DNA from: Stercorarius parasiticus
Lineage: Eukaryota > Chordata > Aves > Charadriiformes > Stercorariidae
Length of the DNA stretch: 64,000 nt
Assembly: GCA_013396915.1 (NCBI GenBank)
Contig: VWZL01002051.1
Coordinates: 186,001 to 250,000 of the forward strand
Reading direction: 5' to 3'
This document shows, piece after piece, positions 21,549 to 35,900 of the stretch. The number at the start of each line of letters is the position of its first letter. Position 1 is the first letter of the stretch. A program made the translations under genes and the position numbers. The notes beneath the pieces were generated by a model that did no database searches, was not told where the DNA came from, and saw nothing but the letters and a program-made list of their open reading frames with translations.

Positions 21549-24500
21549 CAAGTGTATTTTCTTTCCTCACTTCTCGTAGTCCACTCTTTTGATCCCCTTC
21601 ACCAAGACAGCAGATTGTTTCAGGTAGCCCTACACACATCGTGTTAACCTTGCCCTCAGGCAGCAAGAGGCTGGGGAGCAGCTGATAGTGGGTAACTGGA
21701 GCATGGGAGCCTTGCGACTGCTGAATGTTATTGCAGGGTCCACAACCATGGGGAAGGGAAAAGAGAAACTGGCATCTCCAGTACTTCTGGGATTGCACCC
21801 AAAGCTCACTGTATTGTTTAAACTACTGTGGACAAAATGGTAAGATTTGAAGCCTCCATTTTATTGTGTGTTTATGCCCTCTGGAAGACTTCTCTGTGGG
21901 GAAACTACTTGAGGAACCATTGAAAGTCTTGGGTGAGGTGGGAGAATAAATATCTGAAGTAGGAATCAAAAAGAAATCCATATGGAAAACGTGGAGCAAG
22001 TAATGAAAGCTGGGGCAGGTTTGGGAACAGCAGGCAAAAAAGGCCTGTCACATCTAGGAGACTTGCTCAGGTATTGGGAAGTACCTGAAATTCCCCACTC
22101 TCCCTGTTCCTCTGCTGGCCGCAGACATCTCAGCCACTTCTTGACCAAACTTCAGGTTTTGTCGCCTCTGCCTGGTGTACATAGCAACTGACAACCCACT
22201 ACTGTTACCAGCTGCCGCTCAGGCAGCTCATGCTGTGGACTGAGAAACACCCTGTTACTACCCTGATGATATGCTTTTTTTTGTAGATTTAACAGCCCCC
22301 CCCCTGCCCTTACTAGGTAAATTGCATACATGCCTTTGGTGCAAACTCATGCAGCTGTAAGCTAGAAAATGCCAGAACTAAGTGTGTGTGTTTGTTTGTT
22401 TTCCAAAATTAATTTAATCCTCCAGTGATGTGCTTTTAGATTATCTGTAACTTCTATGATCATGTATTTCTTTCTTGCAAGATCCCTGCCTCATTCACCG
22501 CAGAGAGTACTTATTTAATGAGCAACTACTTAATCTCTTCTCCTCTTTGGGTTTCTCCTAGCCTTGCTGTGTACTACCTTGATATAAAATCCACACTGGT
22601 CATTTAATGGCGTTTTCTGTAAGGCTCATTACTTAGGGTTTTCTTCTTAAAGCACTTTAAAAAAATAGTCTCTTTTTTCCAATTCCTGTGAGATGAAGGA
22701 TTAATTTTATCAAGATTTTCTAGAAAGTATGAATCCAAACGTTGAAATACTAAGGATTTTTTTTTATGGGGGGGTTGTTTTGTTTTGTCTTGTTTTGTTT
22801 TTAAAAGTAGAGTATTCATTTTGGATAGCCAGTTCCAGGCTCATAACTTGAATACAGAGTGATAAGAAATTTCCACCAAGTAAACAGCTGTGATGAATGT
22901 GAATAACACACTTTGCTGAGCAACACCTAGGACTTTTGGGGCAGGTTGAATCTAGTTGTTCAGAGGGCACAAATATAACTTACCATGAGAACAATCTTTC
23001 TTTCCCAACACTTTAGTATACCATGCCTTCTGTTTCTTTCAACTTCTGCAGCAAGCAAAGGTCTTGCAAGCAAAAGGTACTTATATTCAAATTAGTCCTG
23101 GATAAAGGTCTACTCTGCCCAGTCAGTTGGACAGAAGCCCTGAAGTAAAAGTAGTCCTTAATTTCACAATTTCTTGAATGTACTTGCAGAAAGATACTAG
23201 CTTACAGCTATGTGGGCAGTCTTATCGTTGACTTCTCTTAATTGTTGCAACCTTAATTTTTTTTGTAATGTATTTCTTTTAGAAGTTTCTCTTCCTTTTC
23301 AAGAGGTTTGCTAAATTAATTATGACTTTGGAAGTAAAAGGAAATGTTCTGTTTTCATTGCCCTATGTTTTCTTACACATTTGTAAATGTTTTCTTGTAT
23401 ACAATATGAAACAAACTCTTAGAACTGAGAATATCTCCACTACCTCATATTTGTATTTAGTGCTTCAATTCTCCTGCATAATGCTTTAATGACAGTTGAG
23501 GCAGAAGAGGGAATGCAGCATTGATTAGTAACTATAACTGGGATAAAATAAGATCTTAGTGTGCTATGTTGACATTTTTCTTGCTACAATTAGCTTTCAC
23601 ACATGACACTCCAGTAAACTTGTGGAGTGTCTCACCAGTATGTACTGCAAATACATGAGAGAATATGCTGAAGATGTCAATTCTGTACTTATTTGTGAAA
23701 CTTCTAAGCAGTTCATAACCAGTGCTTTGCCTTAGACATCACAAAATCAAATCCTTATTATACCCCATGAGTTCCATATTAGGCTGGAATTCCAATGGAA
23801 ATTCATGAGGGACTTTACGTCTGCGGGGTTTTGTAATGTGGCTATGAATACCACTAAGAATGTTTTTCTTAAAAGCTGGATATCCACGCATGTCCTATCG
23901 GTAAACCACTGGGTTGCTGAATTAAGATTTTATTTACCACTGGAATAAATACACTACCCAGTATACACATAGTCAGGAACCACATATGGGAACCATTCGT
24001 AGGCTATATCAACAACAGTTAAGTTGTTTGCTGTATTTAGTGCTGTACGTTAGCATTGGGAAGTAGGTATTTTAAATTATTAACTTTTCTGGTTAATCTC
24101 TTCATCTCTTCCCTTTGAGCAGCTTGTTCCTTCCGAACTTGGAAGTATTTTGCTTCTAGTCAATCATGCTTTGAACCTCTTTTTAGAGAAAATTCTACCA
24201 TGCTTCAACCTTCGTGCTGTCAAAACAGGTTTTGAAAACCTACGATTTTCATAAAAAGAAGACATACACAAACCAGAGATGTGTTGGTTTTTACTGAACT
24301 CTCTTATTTGATGAAAAATAGTTATAGTGCTCTTAAGCCTATTTTTTTTTTTCTCCCACAAGAATCTATTACCACACACTACATATAACTTCTGGAAAAA
24401 AGGAGTAAAATGCATTGGCCTGACTTAGCATTTTATTTCTAATTTGTTACTTGATGGTATGGGTAATGAGAAATGACCCTCTGAATAAAACATTTTTCCT

Positions 24501-27500
24501 GAATATTTTAATAAGCCATTTACAGTTTTTCCAGCTTATTTATGGCCATAACCATTTGATACTGTATATTTTTTAAAAAGTTGATTGTTGGCACTAGCTG
24601 ATACACCTGTCATAATACCTATTTACAATATATACACCCTCTCTGCCAAGTTAGGTCATAGTTTACAGTGTGGTTAGTACCGAATTCACAACATGGCACA
24701 ATTCTGTACAACAATCTGAACTTGTGAAACCAACTAAAAGGTGGTAATCTTATAGGGAGTTTTATTAAGCTGCAGCTACACATGGGGATATTGGAAATAT
24801 GTTGCTGAAGTGAAACTAAAATTTATATAATTAATCATTTTGAAATGAATTTTCTTCCCTGTGTGTGTATTTTTGTTCAGGATAATTAGCTAACCACAGT
24901 TTGTTTATATAAGGTGTGTGTAATCTGTTTATAGAGCATGGCAGCTGACATAATGTAGCTCTTGGCGAGCTGTGACATTCCCTTCCCACAAGTAACATTT
25001 GAAATGATAAAACAACATTCAGATGAATAACTCCCCACCAGGTAAAAATCATTACAGCCCACATTCTCCAATAATATTTTCAATCCACCTTGTTAAACCT
25101 TTCCACAGGAGCAAACACAGGTACAGCCCCATTTGCTGTAACTGTAGAGCAATTCTTTGGCCAGTCTGGGGCCGCACAAATGTGTCTGAAGTAAGTTTAC
25201 TGTTACTGAGAAGTGCGTTTGTTGTAGACCAAAATGTTATGATATGATCCAGACAAATAGAATGAGATTTGATTAGGGGATTAGAAACAAGAGCCCAAGT
25301 CTCATGTCATTCAGATGGAAATATGACATATTAGGCCATGGGGAATTTGAGGCAAACTATTTACCATGGCTGAGACTTACACCATTGTGCCTGGGCTCTG
25401 CAAAGGCTCTCTCCAAGATCACCCCATGCTGCTCAGAGGAGAGCTTTCGGAAACCCCAGGATATCAATCTTTTCTTTCTGATGGCCCAAAAAATATGTAT
25501 ATTTTTTAAGATCGGGATCCACGTGAATGTCTTCTTTCTGAACTGGTGTATTTTCCCCTGCAGAATGATAAAGCAGGGACCATATAAATATCACTGTGGG
25601 ATCTGTTCCACATGGAAGGGTCGGTGCAAAGATGGACCATGGACATACTGCCTGCAGCTTCTGGGAGGGAGGCCGTGCTGACAGGAGTTAGAGCTGATGT
25701 GAATGTCTCTGGCTTTGATTTGCAGAAGAAACGCTGATCCCTTTTGTAGAGATACAGTACACTTCAGCAGGCCTGTACTGGATGGAGCCAAACCCCTGGA
25801 GGAAAGATAACCTGGCAGAAGCAACGACTGTTGAGGATCACATTCGCTGGCACCTAAATAGCATAAACACATGTAATAGGGAGGATCCAAACTAGAAGAA
25901 ATTATCCAGTGGAACAGTCTGGCAAGGGTACAAGGGCTGAGCTGTGAACACCTCCTTCCTTCAGTCTGCAGTGGTAAAGCCAAGGATGAAGAAGAAAGGA
26001 CAGTTAAAACAAGAAACTGTATTGACAAAAGAGTGTGGAGAAGCACTGCCTCTTCTTGTGCACTGTCTTTTCTCCCTAGATAAAGCAGTTTTCAGGTCTT
26101 CGTGTTTTCAGCCTGTTTCTCAGGACACAACAACAATGCAAGGAGGCAAAGAAATGTTGCTGGCTTTTGCTACAGATTTCTGTCAGTCTCCCACCCTGAA
26201 GGAAAGTCATTGCCATATAGCATGTCCCAGTATTGAAGCAGCGCCAGTGTATGTATACAAGTGCAGATGTTTGATCTGGATTCTGTATGCTCTCCAGCCT
26301 GTGGAGCTTCATACAGTCACCCCATTGCACAGCCTTCTGACTTGGAAATTCAATTTGCAATATCCACTAATTCTGCTCCTACCCATCTGTGGACTTTTTT
26401 ACATGATGTCCTGATCTGACAACTGCTGGTTACTGGTGATAGCACCTCTTTTATCTCACCTTGGTAGCACAGCCTCCCACTTCACTGAAATTGAACTAGG
26501 TGTTTGCCCCTTTGCCATCTCTGAGCTGCAAACTCCCTTGGCGGGCCCAAACTATCCATTCCCGCAGAAAGGATTGTGTTCTGCCAATGAGTGAACTTAG
26601 TGCTGAATTCTCCAATGGTAGTAAAAGTGGGTGGGAGATTGCAGTTAGCCTTCCCATTGGCATACTCCTGCAATTCAAGACAGGTGAAATGGGAGAGTGA
26701 CAATTTTCTTTTGCTGGAAAGGCATGTCAGGAGAGGTCCTCAGCTGGTACAACCGTTACCTTAAAGTGAATTGAGACTAATGTGCAATCAAAGATCTGCT
26801 GCAAGGAGAAAAGTTCCACCTTTATTGAAGTAATTGGAAATTTTGCTATTTAATTCAGTGAGACAGACTGTCAATCCTAATTCCTCAGGATATAGGAAGA
26901 TTGCAACGTGAAACTGGAAGAGGTGCATTTTTCTTACTGAAGGTAGGGCTGGGATAGATGTGGGAACAAGGTAGAAAGGCAGAGTGGAAGGAGGAGATTC
27001 TTTCAATATTCGTTTGATAGTTTGGACTGTGAGATGTGCACTCTACTTAACAAGCACCTGCCATACTGTACAGTGTATATAGCTGCTTGCAAACGCTCTC
27101 CCTGCTGAAAACAAACTGCTATGGCAATGATACAGGATGCAGTGTATGCTGGTGTGAGTAGTGTGTCCTCATACCCCTCTTTAGTATCAACCTGTGACTG
27201 TTCAGTCCTCTGACTAGTAGGTGGGTGCTGAAGGCTTCCTCATGGTGTAATGTACCTCATGTGAGAGTGGCAGATATTTTCTTGATAATACTTATAGGTA
27301 TGTGTACCTGAAATATTTATCCTTAATTCTTTTAGCCTTTTGGGAGGTATTCGTCGTGCATGTACACTGTCTTCCGGAAACGTCCAGTATTTGACGAGAA
27401 TATTGAGAGAGGGGAATAGGACGTGACCTACAGATTTATTTCTGAGAACATTCCTGCACGATAGTTATGCTTACACTGACTGTATCCTCAAGCCTGAACT

Positions 27501-29464
27501 TAAAATGTAGATCAAACAATATTGCCAACGTGAATTTTTCCTCATTGAGAGTTTCTCCAAATATGGAGTCATATTTGCTGTTCTGCCAGTATTCTTGTAG
27601 CAGTGTCTGGTTTGTATTTATATGCAATTCCTCTTGTTAAAGAAAGAACAAAAAGCATAATGACCAATGTCTGTCTGAAATGTGCAAGGCGGGTATTTTG
27701 GATGGGTAAATGATAAATAAATATACAAGGAGCTTGCAGTGATGAAGCCTTGGGTATAGTATTGCTATTCTACCATCTCTAATACGTTCAGGTGACACTA
27801 AGATAGTCACGTAATAATGGTGAACAGAAATCGGGCAGTTAAGAGGCCTGCTCTCAAGCTATTTAATATGCAATGTACTGCTTAGAATCCTGCAAGAGTG
27901 GCGATATAGATAAATAGTCTTGCTTGTTTGATTCATAGTTTGTTAATATTATGTGATCAGTTAAACAGTACAGAATGAATACATAAAATTATTTAATCAT
28001 TTAGAAATCACAAAATTTGCTAAATGATAGGGTAAGGAAAATTGAATTTGTTCTGCTCTTTGTCATCATAGAACACTCCAAGCTAGCCTTTCATTTTCAT
28101 TATTGGGTCAAGTTACAGTGTCAAACCTACTTCATGGGCATTTATGAAAGGCACATTTAACAATCCTCATTAGGAAAAATGCTCTGATTTTTCCTGAAGG
28201 CTCGTAAGAAATTACACAAAGAAAGAAATAATCTTAGGCCATTGATCTGGAAAGCGCTTTCTTTTTTGGCAGTCTTTATACTATAAAAGAGCAAAAGCTC
28301 AGTATCTGCGATGTTACTCAGTCGGTATATTTCATCCTCTTCAAAAGACTTCATCTCTCTGGACAACCAAAACCCATTAATCTAGGGAAAAAGAGTCAGC
28401 ACTTAATAATAGAATGTAGCTTTATTGAGCACTTAAACTGTGGCCAGGAAAAGCAAATACACTCTGAATCAACCCAGTGCAGTGAAGTGGAATATAAATG
28501 TTGCAGAGCTTATCTATGGAAGCATGTTGTCATTTTTCTGAGGTTTCTATCAAACTTTTAATCAAAACCATAGCTGAAATTGGCCCACATTACTGTGATC
28601 ATTTTTGAATGTTCTGTTCTGTAAAGTCTAGCACACAGATTTATAACGTTTGAACACTAGTACTGTTGCCAAAAGTCACAAGAATGTTGCAGGCTTCAGA
28701 CACACATCATCAGTGCATGTTATATATCTACTTCAGAAGCAAAGGGAAGTCCATTGGAGATGGCCACAAATGCACTCCAGTGGCTAGAACCAACGATGCT
28801 GATAAAGTTGCAAGATGATCTGGGAATTGTATTACTTTAATGAATAAGAAGGAATGTATTCACAAAGAGCAGCTGCAGACTAGGTAGGCTAAAAGCCTGT
28901 AGTAACTCCTGTAAAAGTCAGTTTGGAATACTTAAAGTTCAGCTCTGAATTGCCCTACAGAATGGCAGCACTGATTTAATATATCGCTTAGTGACATGTG
29001 GTTTTTCTATTCATCCACCTTTCTTAGCACAGCTGGTCATTGTGCCTCTTACCTTTCCTACGTACAGCGGTAATATGAGAATCACACCAATATATATGAA
29101 GATAATCTCCATATATGGTCCATAATGCCTATTGCACATACCTGAAGTTCACATTTCAAACTTCTTCAGGTACAAGGATCATAGTACTGCCATAAGATTT
29201 ATTTTAGGCTTGCTCCTTGGTTTTTTGTCTTCAGTGCATAAAAACAAGCACTTGCTTATGTGTTCTGATAGATCACGGAGGCAAACTTGCCTGCTTGCAA
29301 TAGGCAAGTTTCTTTTGCCTAATAATGCATCTACTAGAATAGCTATTAATTTGTTGATTTCATATAGCACTAGATTTTATATACAGACATCAAAAAACAC
29401 ATATCTCATATTTCAGCTATCTTTGGTTTATATTAGAAACACAGAAATGAACACAACAGCCTAA
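21549..29464. other. Unique AT-rich DNA without a recognisable gene
   Basis: No recognisable gene family or transposon. Simple tracts include a 9-base C run near 22302 and a G run followed by TTTTG units at 22768-22802. Between 25304 and 26414 open frames of 125 to 156 codons overlap on both strands. The two longest (25944-26414 plus, 25591-26046 minus) begin with GTG and not ATG, and none shows a family motif. I therefore treat them as chance frames in a locally GC-richer patch. Confidence 0.55.
22768..22802. repeat. G tract and (TTTTG)n simple repeat
   Basis: Seven G residues are followed by about five TTTTG-type units with one C interruption. Length-unstable simple sequence. Confidence 0.85.
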
Positions 29465-32400
29465 ACGAAAACCAGAAGAGAGGTTTACCTACTTTTGTGC
29501 AGATCTTAATACAATAAAAATGCTGTAAGGAGTATCAAAAGAAGGACTAAATACCTGTACATAATTGTATAATGTTAGTGAAGTGGTTATTTAGTAAATT
29601 ATACTAGTTAAACATGCCCTCATTAAAATGCTTTGAGAAATACAGGTTGATCAGAAAATATAAAACATTATAGAGCATAAATTAAGGAAAGGAGATACTA
29701 TGATTATCATGTATCAACACTTATTTTTTCCAAGCAAAACATTGTATGTCGTTGTGTTTTGATAATGGAGCAAATGCGAAGAACTAACTTAATGTAAGAA
29801 GTAGTAGGCATATTGGGTTTTTTTGCTAGTGGGCTGACAAGTCAGCTGTTTGCTTCTAATTAATAAAAGTTAGAAAATATAAAGAATATGTATATGGTGA
29901 TAAGATGAAATATTGAATTAATTGTGTGAGGCATACCACATTTGGAAAAATGGAATTCAATTGCTTCTCTTTTTCCTGAACTCCTATCGCATTGGGCACT
30001 GGCTTTGGAGTAACTCCATCCTGTACTCAATTTTCAAAGAATTTCCATCTGGTTTCATGATATTGGCCCAGTGTTTGAAAGGTAAATAGGCATTCAAGCA
30101 CGCAAGATACTTTGCAGAGTTAACTGACCACGATCAAGGCTTTCTGAGACAGTCACATAGTCAATTGGGGAAAAACTGACTCATTTATATGAAGCATCCA
30201 GCTTCGTTTTCCTTTACGTAGCCAAGACCCCAAATTACCCTGATGTGCTTGGCTGGGTATGTGATGAATAGGTTGGCTAGAGGAAGGAACTGGTACTGTC
30301 TATAACTTCCATGTACCTCTGGGAGGTCCATGTGAGGAAATCGCAAGTCATAATTTAAAGTCTCTTCAGAAGAAGTAAGCTGGGATTATTATTTTTCTGT
30401 TTTTTGAAATAAATCGCATAAAGTGCTTTGGACAGTAGGAGTAGTAGAAGATGAAAATTCCTTTGAAACAGTACACTGTTTCCTACCTAACATGCATTTC
30501 TTCCCTTTTGATTCTTACCTGGCTTGTCTCCCTGTAGCATCTGAACAACTTAATTCTTTCATGCCTCTGTTTAACTGCAGGCCTGTAAGTTAAGGGAATA
30601 GTCATGCTGACATCTAAATGGCTGGATGAGGGGGCTTTCCAGGCTCCTGAGTCCTCAGTGAGACCCTACTGTGCACCATCCCACTCCGGGGTTTCCAGGG
30701 AAAGAAAACCCAGAGGCTCTGGCTAGAAGGACTCTGGAGTGACCACCACCATTGTCCCAGCCAAGCTGTGCACCGTACCATGACCCGCTCAGTCTAGGTG
30801 CTGTCATAATTGCCAACTGTGCTTACTCCCTATAAAACTTCCTGGAGGGATACAGGGAAATAAAACAAGCTGGTGAGTAGGCTAACCTTTAGAAGGCTTG
30901 TTAGTAGCAAAACTATTTACATATTCAAAATAGCAAAGGGCATGCTGTTTACAAATAATATGTTTTATGTTTACAGCGTCCACTGAAAATCATTAGGTTG
31001 CAGGGATCACAGAACTGCTTCCAGCTAAGCCAGAAATACAAAAGTCAGCTGTTACTAATAAACTCCGATTTCAATTTATTGAATAATTATTTTATTCAGC
31101 CAGTTTTCTTTTGAAAATGGTTACATCAAATAGTTTGAAAACTGTTCCAGATGTCAGTTGTTCTTTCACATTGGGAATGCATGAGCGAATGGAAGATAGG
31201 TCATTGGATCAATAAAAAGAACATACATGAGTATGACCCTGTATTCTATCTTAATATATCTGACAAGCGATTTACCTCCTAAGGAAACTAAGCCTGAGAG
31301 TTCTTTTCCTAATTTAAACAAAAATTCAGCCGTGATTTTGTCTGTAGTCAAAGAATACACTCCTATTTCTCTTCCAACAACAAGAACCTCTGGATGTTTG
31401 ACGATGAAAGCTTTAATCTTGATACAGGTTCATCCTTCCTGATGCCATTTAACGTAGTGTCAGGGTTTACTGAAAGTCTTCAGTCAAAACTATTAAGAAC
31501 ATATTGGTTTTTGATTGAATGACTCTTTTGTGAATCACACTGCTTCCTGTAGAAAATGATGACTCTTAGTTAAAATTGCCGGAAAACCAAAAGTGCTACG
31601 TTGGAAGTACTTTCTCCATTCTTCCTATCCTCACTTGCTTCTGTGTCCAGCTTCCTAGGTCAGATTACACTGCCTGGAAAGCATTTAAATGCCTCTTAGA
31701 GCAGGGAGACGCGGTGCACTGTGGAGGCAGAGAGGACAAAATGTCAGAGCAAAAAGTTTACAAACAAATGCCTTTCTTCCCTCTTCTCCGGGCTCTGAGA
31801 TCTGTTCCTCTCCTCTGAAATACTGATTTACAGCAAGATCATGTTACTTGTTAACATATTAGTCATACTTTTGACAGCTTAATAAGATTCAACAGCACAT
31901 TTTACAAAGCTGACAAGCATTTCAAAATATGGTTCCTGACATGTCATTAAAAATAATTCTATTCTAAGGTACAGCACTTCCTTTTTTAAAAAAACAAAAC
32001 AAAACAAAACATAAACCCAAACAACAACAATTCACCATGGTTTTTTAGTGATTAAAACAGTGAATTTTTTTCACTGAGGTTTCAGGAGTTCTAAGACAGT
32101 AAATAAAGCAGCCATTCATGATGTCTTTCTGTGGCCTGTAAGGAAGTAGATACAATGAATACTGTAGTTTATGCAGACCAGCCACAAAGAAGTGTTAATT
32201 TATGAAGATTAATGAGCTCTATCACATAGATTTGCTCCTTAGAAACAAAAAGTTCTGGATAAAATCCTGGCTCCCTGAACTTAGTGGGGATTTAATCACT
32301 GGCTTAATAGCTTTGACTTACCAGTAAATATAAAATGCTTGGGATACTTCCCTGTACTGCTGCATTCAAGTTGTCTACTGGGACTAGCTCCATGCCACCT

Positions 32401-32903
32401 CCTGAGCCCTGCGCAGGAGTCATGTGGGAAAGAACTAATTGGCCCAGGCCAAAGTCATGCCAAGGACTCTTCTGGCAATCAGCAACACAAACTAGTGTAG
32501 CCATGGCCAGGGAGGCTAGAATTTCACCTTCTCCACCCAGTGTCTTTTAACTGAAGTATACTTGTCCCTTGTTTCTCTGTCCCTCCCATCATTTCAATAG
32601 CTGGAAGATTAGTCCATAAATAATGGTTATCATCTGATTTTTTGCCAGTACAGTTCAAAGAGAACAAGAGGCTTTCTAGCAAAGTAACTGGCTAATTGAA
32701 AGCTGGATTTGACTGAAGTCCTTCCCCTTCTCTCCCCCTCCCACCCCAAGGAAAAAAAAAATCTGTGGAGTAATAAAATTTTAAGTGTCCTTAAAACTGT
32801 AAATGTTAAGCAACTATTTTATTTAATTGCATACCATATGCCACATTTGGCACACATTAAAATCTGCAGGTTTTTTATGTGTTTCGTACCGCTCAGTAAC
32901 TAG
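29465..32903. other. Unique AT-rich DNA without a recognisable gene
   Basis: From 29465 to 31165 no frame of 60 or more codons occurs on either strand. Patches at 30600-30800 and 32370-32530 are somewhat GC-richer, but I recognise no element in them. An AAAAC simple repeat lies at 31990-32010. A minus-strand frame open from 31429 to 31276 ends at a GAG/GTAAAT donor-like site but lacks a good acceptor. Confidence 0.55.
31990..32010. repeat. (AAAAC)n simple repeat
   Basis: Four consecutive AAAAC-type units follow a short A run. No TE is recognisable next to it. Confidence 0.85.
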
Positions 32904-35900
32904 TACTTAGTTAAATATTTAATCTAAAACTTCTTAAATACAGAAGTAGCCTACCTGAGTTTATAGTGTCCTGTCATGCAAGAAAGGAAAAGTTTAAAGT
33001 CCGTAACTCTTTAAAGCTTTAGGGAGTCAAACCCATAATCAATAGACCTCACCTCCCTGCTGGATCACCGAAACTTAGCTCATATGCTCCATCTAACATT
33101 GCATAATTTTTACAAATTAAATTGTCCTGTAGTGCAAGCTTAGTGCATCCTCCTATCTACCATGTATCTATTTGAAAACAAACATTTAATTTGCTTGTGT
33201 AAACACAGGCTCTTTCAGGCAGGGAAGCCTAAAAATGTTTCCCCTAAATCTGTAATTAAGCATTTAAATGAATTTTCTGTTTTTCAAAAGGCTTCAGTGT
33301 AAATTATCTCCTTTTGACCATCTGTTGTGTATCTTCTTTCCTCAAATATGACTCCAAAGAGGTGAGAATAAGGCTTTGTCCTGTGTTTTAGAGTACTGAT
33401 GTTTTTTTACGTGTAAGAAATCATACAAGATTCTGAAAGCAGAAAGGGTTCTACCACATGCTAAATCACATTAAAAGTTATTACAATTAATTCTTGTAGC
33501 CTTTTTTAAAAGAAAATTGTTGCCAGAAGGAAGAACTTTAGAGCAGATAGGGGAAGAGTTGCTGGCTTTTGATTCCCTCTCTTAGGTTGCAATGCCATAA
33601 ATAATTTTTTTAAGGGTAGAATAGGAATAGAAGTGTTCACTTAATAAAGCCAGTTTAAAAACAAACCAACAAACAAATAAACAAACAAAACCCCCCCAAG
33701 AAAGCCACACTTTGCCAGAAGTTAAAGAACTAAGAACTCAGAACCTCTTCTACCTTTCCTCCATAGTGACAGGAGATTTTCATAGCTGAGGTGCAAAATT
33801 ATGGCAAATTTTTTTAATTGTATTTTGCCTTAACCACCTGCATTTTTTTTTCTTCAAAGTAACTCCACTGGAAGTATGGAAGCAAATGGAAATAAAAGTG
33901 AGACTTTGCTGAAAAATTAATAATTCACAAAGCAAATGTTAGTACTTTGGTACCTTCCAAAGCTACAATGGAAATGTTGTCTTTCTCCAGAATTTCTTTT
34001 TTTATTATTATTTATTTTTTTAGGATCAATTGAAATTACAAAGCTTTTATTTTGTTAACAAAAGTCCCTCCTAAAGTCTTCCTCAAATCTGATCACATAT
34101 GGCGTGCTTTAACTTTTAGTTTTTCTGATCACCAGCAGCATTAAATCAAACCATGATCTAAAGTCACCAAAGGGATAATATACCATGAAAAGATGAAGTT
34201 AATTCAATTTCAATAACTTTATTGGCAGTATATGGTGCCCAGGTACAGTAGAAGTTAATCAAGACAATGAGTATCAGACATCTGCTCACTGAAAATAACT
34301 TAGTATTCATTTAGTGTGGATTTTATACACAGAGAGCTAACTTCTGCACTTAAACATCAGCTGTTTTTAATGCTGCTTAATATGCAAAATCAGCACATTA
34401 GTTTGGCACAGATTTCTAATGGAACAGTCCTGACCTTGTATCAGATACTAAAACTGTGATTATGCAGAGAAAATAATTGTCTTCAGAAAGTTTGACATTC
34501 TCTGATGATAACTCTTAAAACTGTGGTGTTATTTTCACGGGGAAAAGGGTCACTTAAAACTCAGAATTTGTTCCCTTCCTGTTCACATTTTATTCTTGAA
34601 CAGAACAAAGTGTTCTTGATTTTTCATTTGTGGCTCCAAATTGTTGCAAATAGATACTCATCATCTGTATAGCTTGCTTATCAAGAAACTCTGTTGAAAG
34701 CTGAGAATTCAGAGTGATTGTACTGACCTTACAGCATAGGATATTTCCTTCTCATTGAAGAGAGCAAATGCTAAATGGTTTTAATTGGACTGTAATGAAA
34801 CAGATAGTGTTTCCCATTTCAGTTGGTTCCCTCTAAAATTTTTAAAACTTTTTTGAAAGCCGTCTTAATGAAGCATTCCTCCCAGCGAACTGGTTTGTAA
34901 AATATTTGTGCAAACCAAACATCTGAAGAGGCATGTTGCAAATATGAGTCAAGTGGAAAATGAGGTTTTAAAGTGTGTTTGAAAAAAGTATTATTTGTAA
35001 GTTATCTTCCCTTTTTTGCTCAGGATTTTCCATCAACATCATAATTTCTGGAAGGATAATATCCATGAAGAATTCAAAGCAAGTTTTTTCACATAAACTA
35101 TCTTCTGTTAGCTAATAGTGGACTTTTTTCACTAGCTTCTAGTAGCGCATTCATTGATGTTTAGGAAACAGAGTGAAAGAACTTAGATAGTCAGCATCAT
35201 GTAAATCCAATTTGTACTGAAGTTTTAGCATAACAAAGTATTTGTCAAAAAGGTAGCGATGAGAGGGAATCTGCAGATATGTCTAAAACTGCTTCTAGAG
35301 GGGTCTGAGAAAATTCATGTTAACAAGTCCTTTCCCTTCCAGAATGGCAAAAGCATGAAAGACAGTGCATCAACATTGTGTCAATGGTAAATGGGTTTCT
35401 TTATGACTAATTAAGTGTCAGAGCTGCAATTATTCACGTTTAGTGGTATACTTAGGAAAGACAGAATTTACTTTTTTCTTTCATCTCTACTGCAATTGCT
35501 TTCTTACCCACTAATTCCTGAAGAGGCATGAGCACTGCAGCTCATATAACTGACTGGGGAAAGAGGCTCAAGAGCCAGGCAGGCATAAATCTGGTTTCTT
35601 AGATGTCTTCTGACAAACCTGCAGTCAGGAACACTACAGCAGTGTAAGTTTAAAACTGTGGATAAGCCTCAGCCTTTCTACTTAATGACGTGTATTGCTT
35701 GTATGCAAATATGCAATGACCTGTGTGTCTCTGTGATTTTGTGTGCTTTAGTTTATAATGCAGATGTTAAGTACCAGATTAATTTCTCTGTACAAACCTA
35801 TTCGATTAGCCAGATCCATAAATAATGCATTAAATCTTATTCCGAGTTTCCTAATAAAGCATGTTGAACCATTTCTTTTAATATTGCTATTATGACCTAA

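Noticed and set aside
25591..26046. 151-codon minus-strand frame with a hydrophobic, signal-like start
   Set aside because: It starts with GTG, has no ATG near its beginning, overlaps a 156-codon frame on the other strand, and shows no domain. Chance frame in a GC-richer patch.
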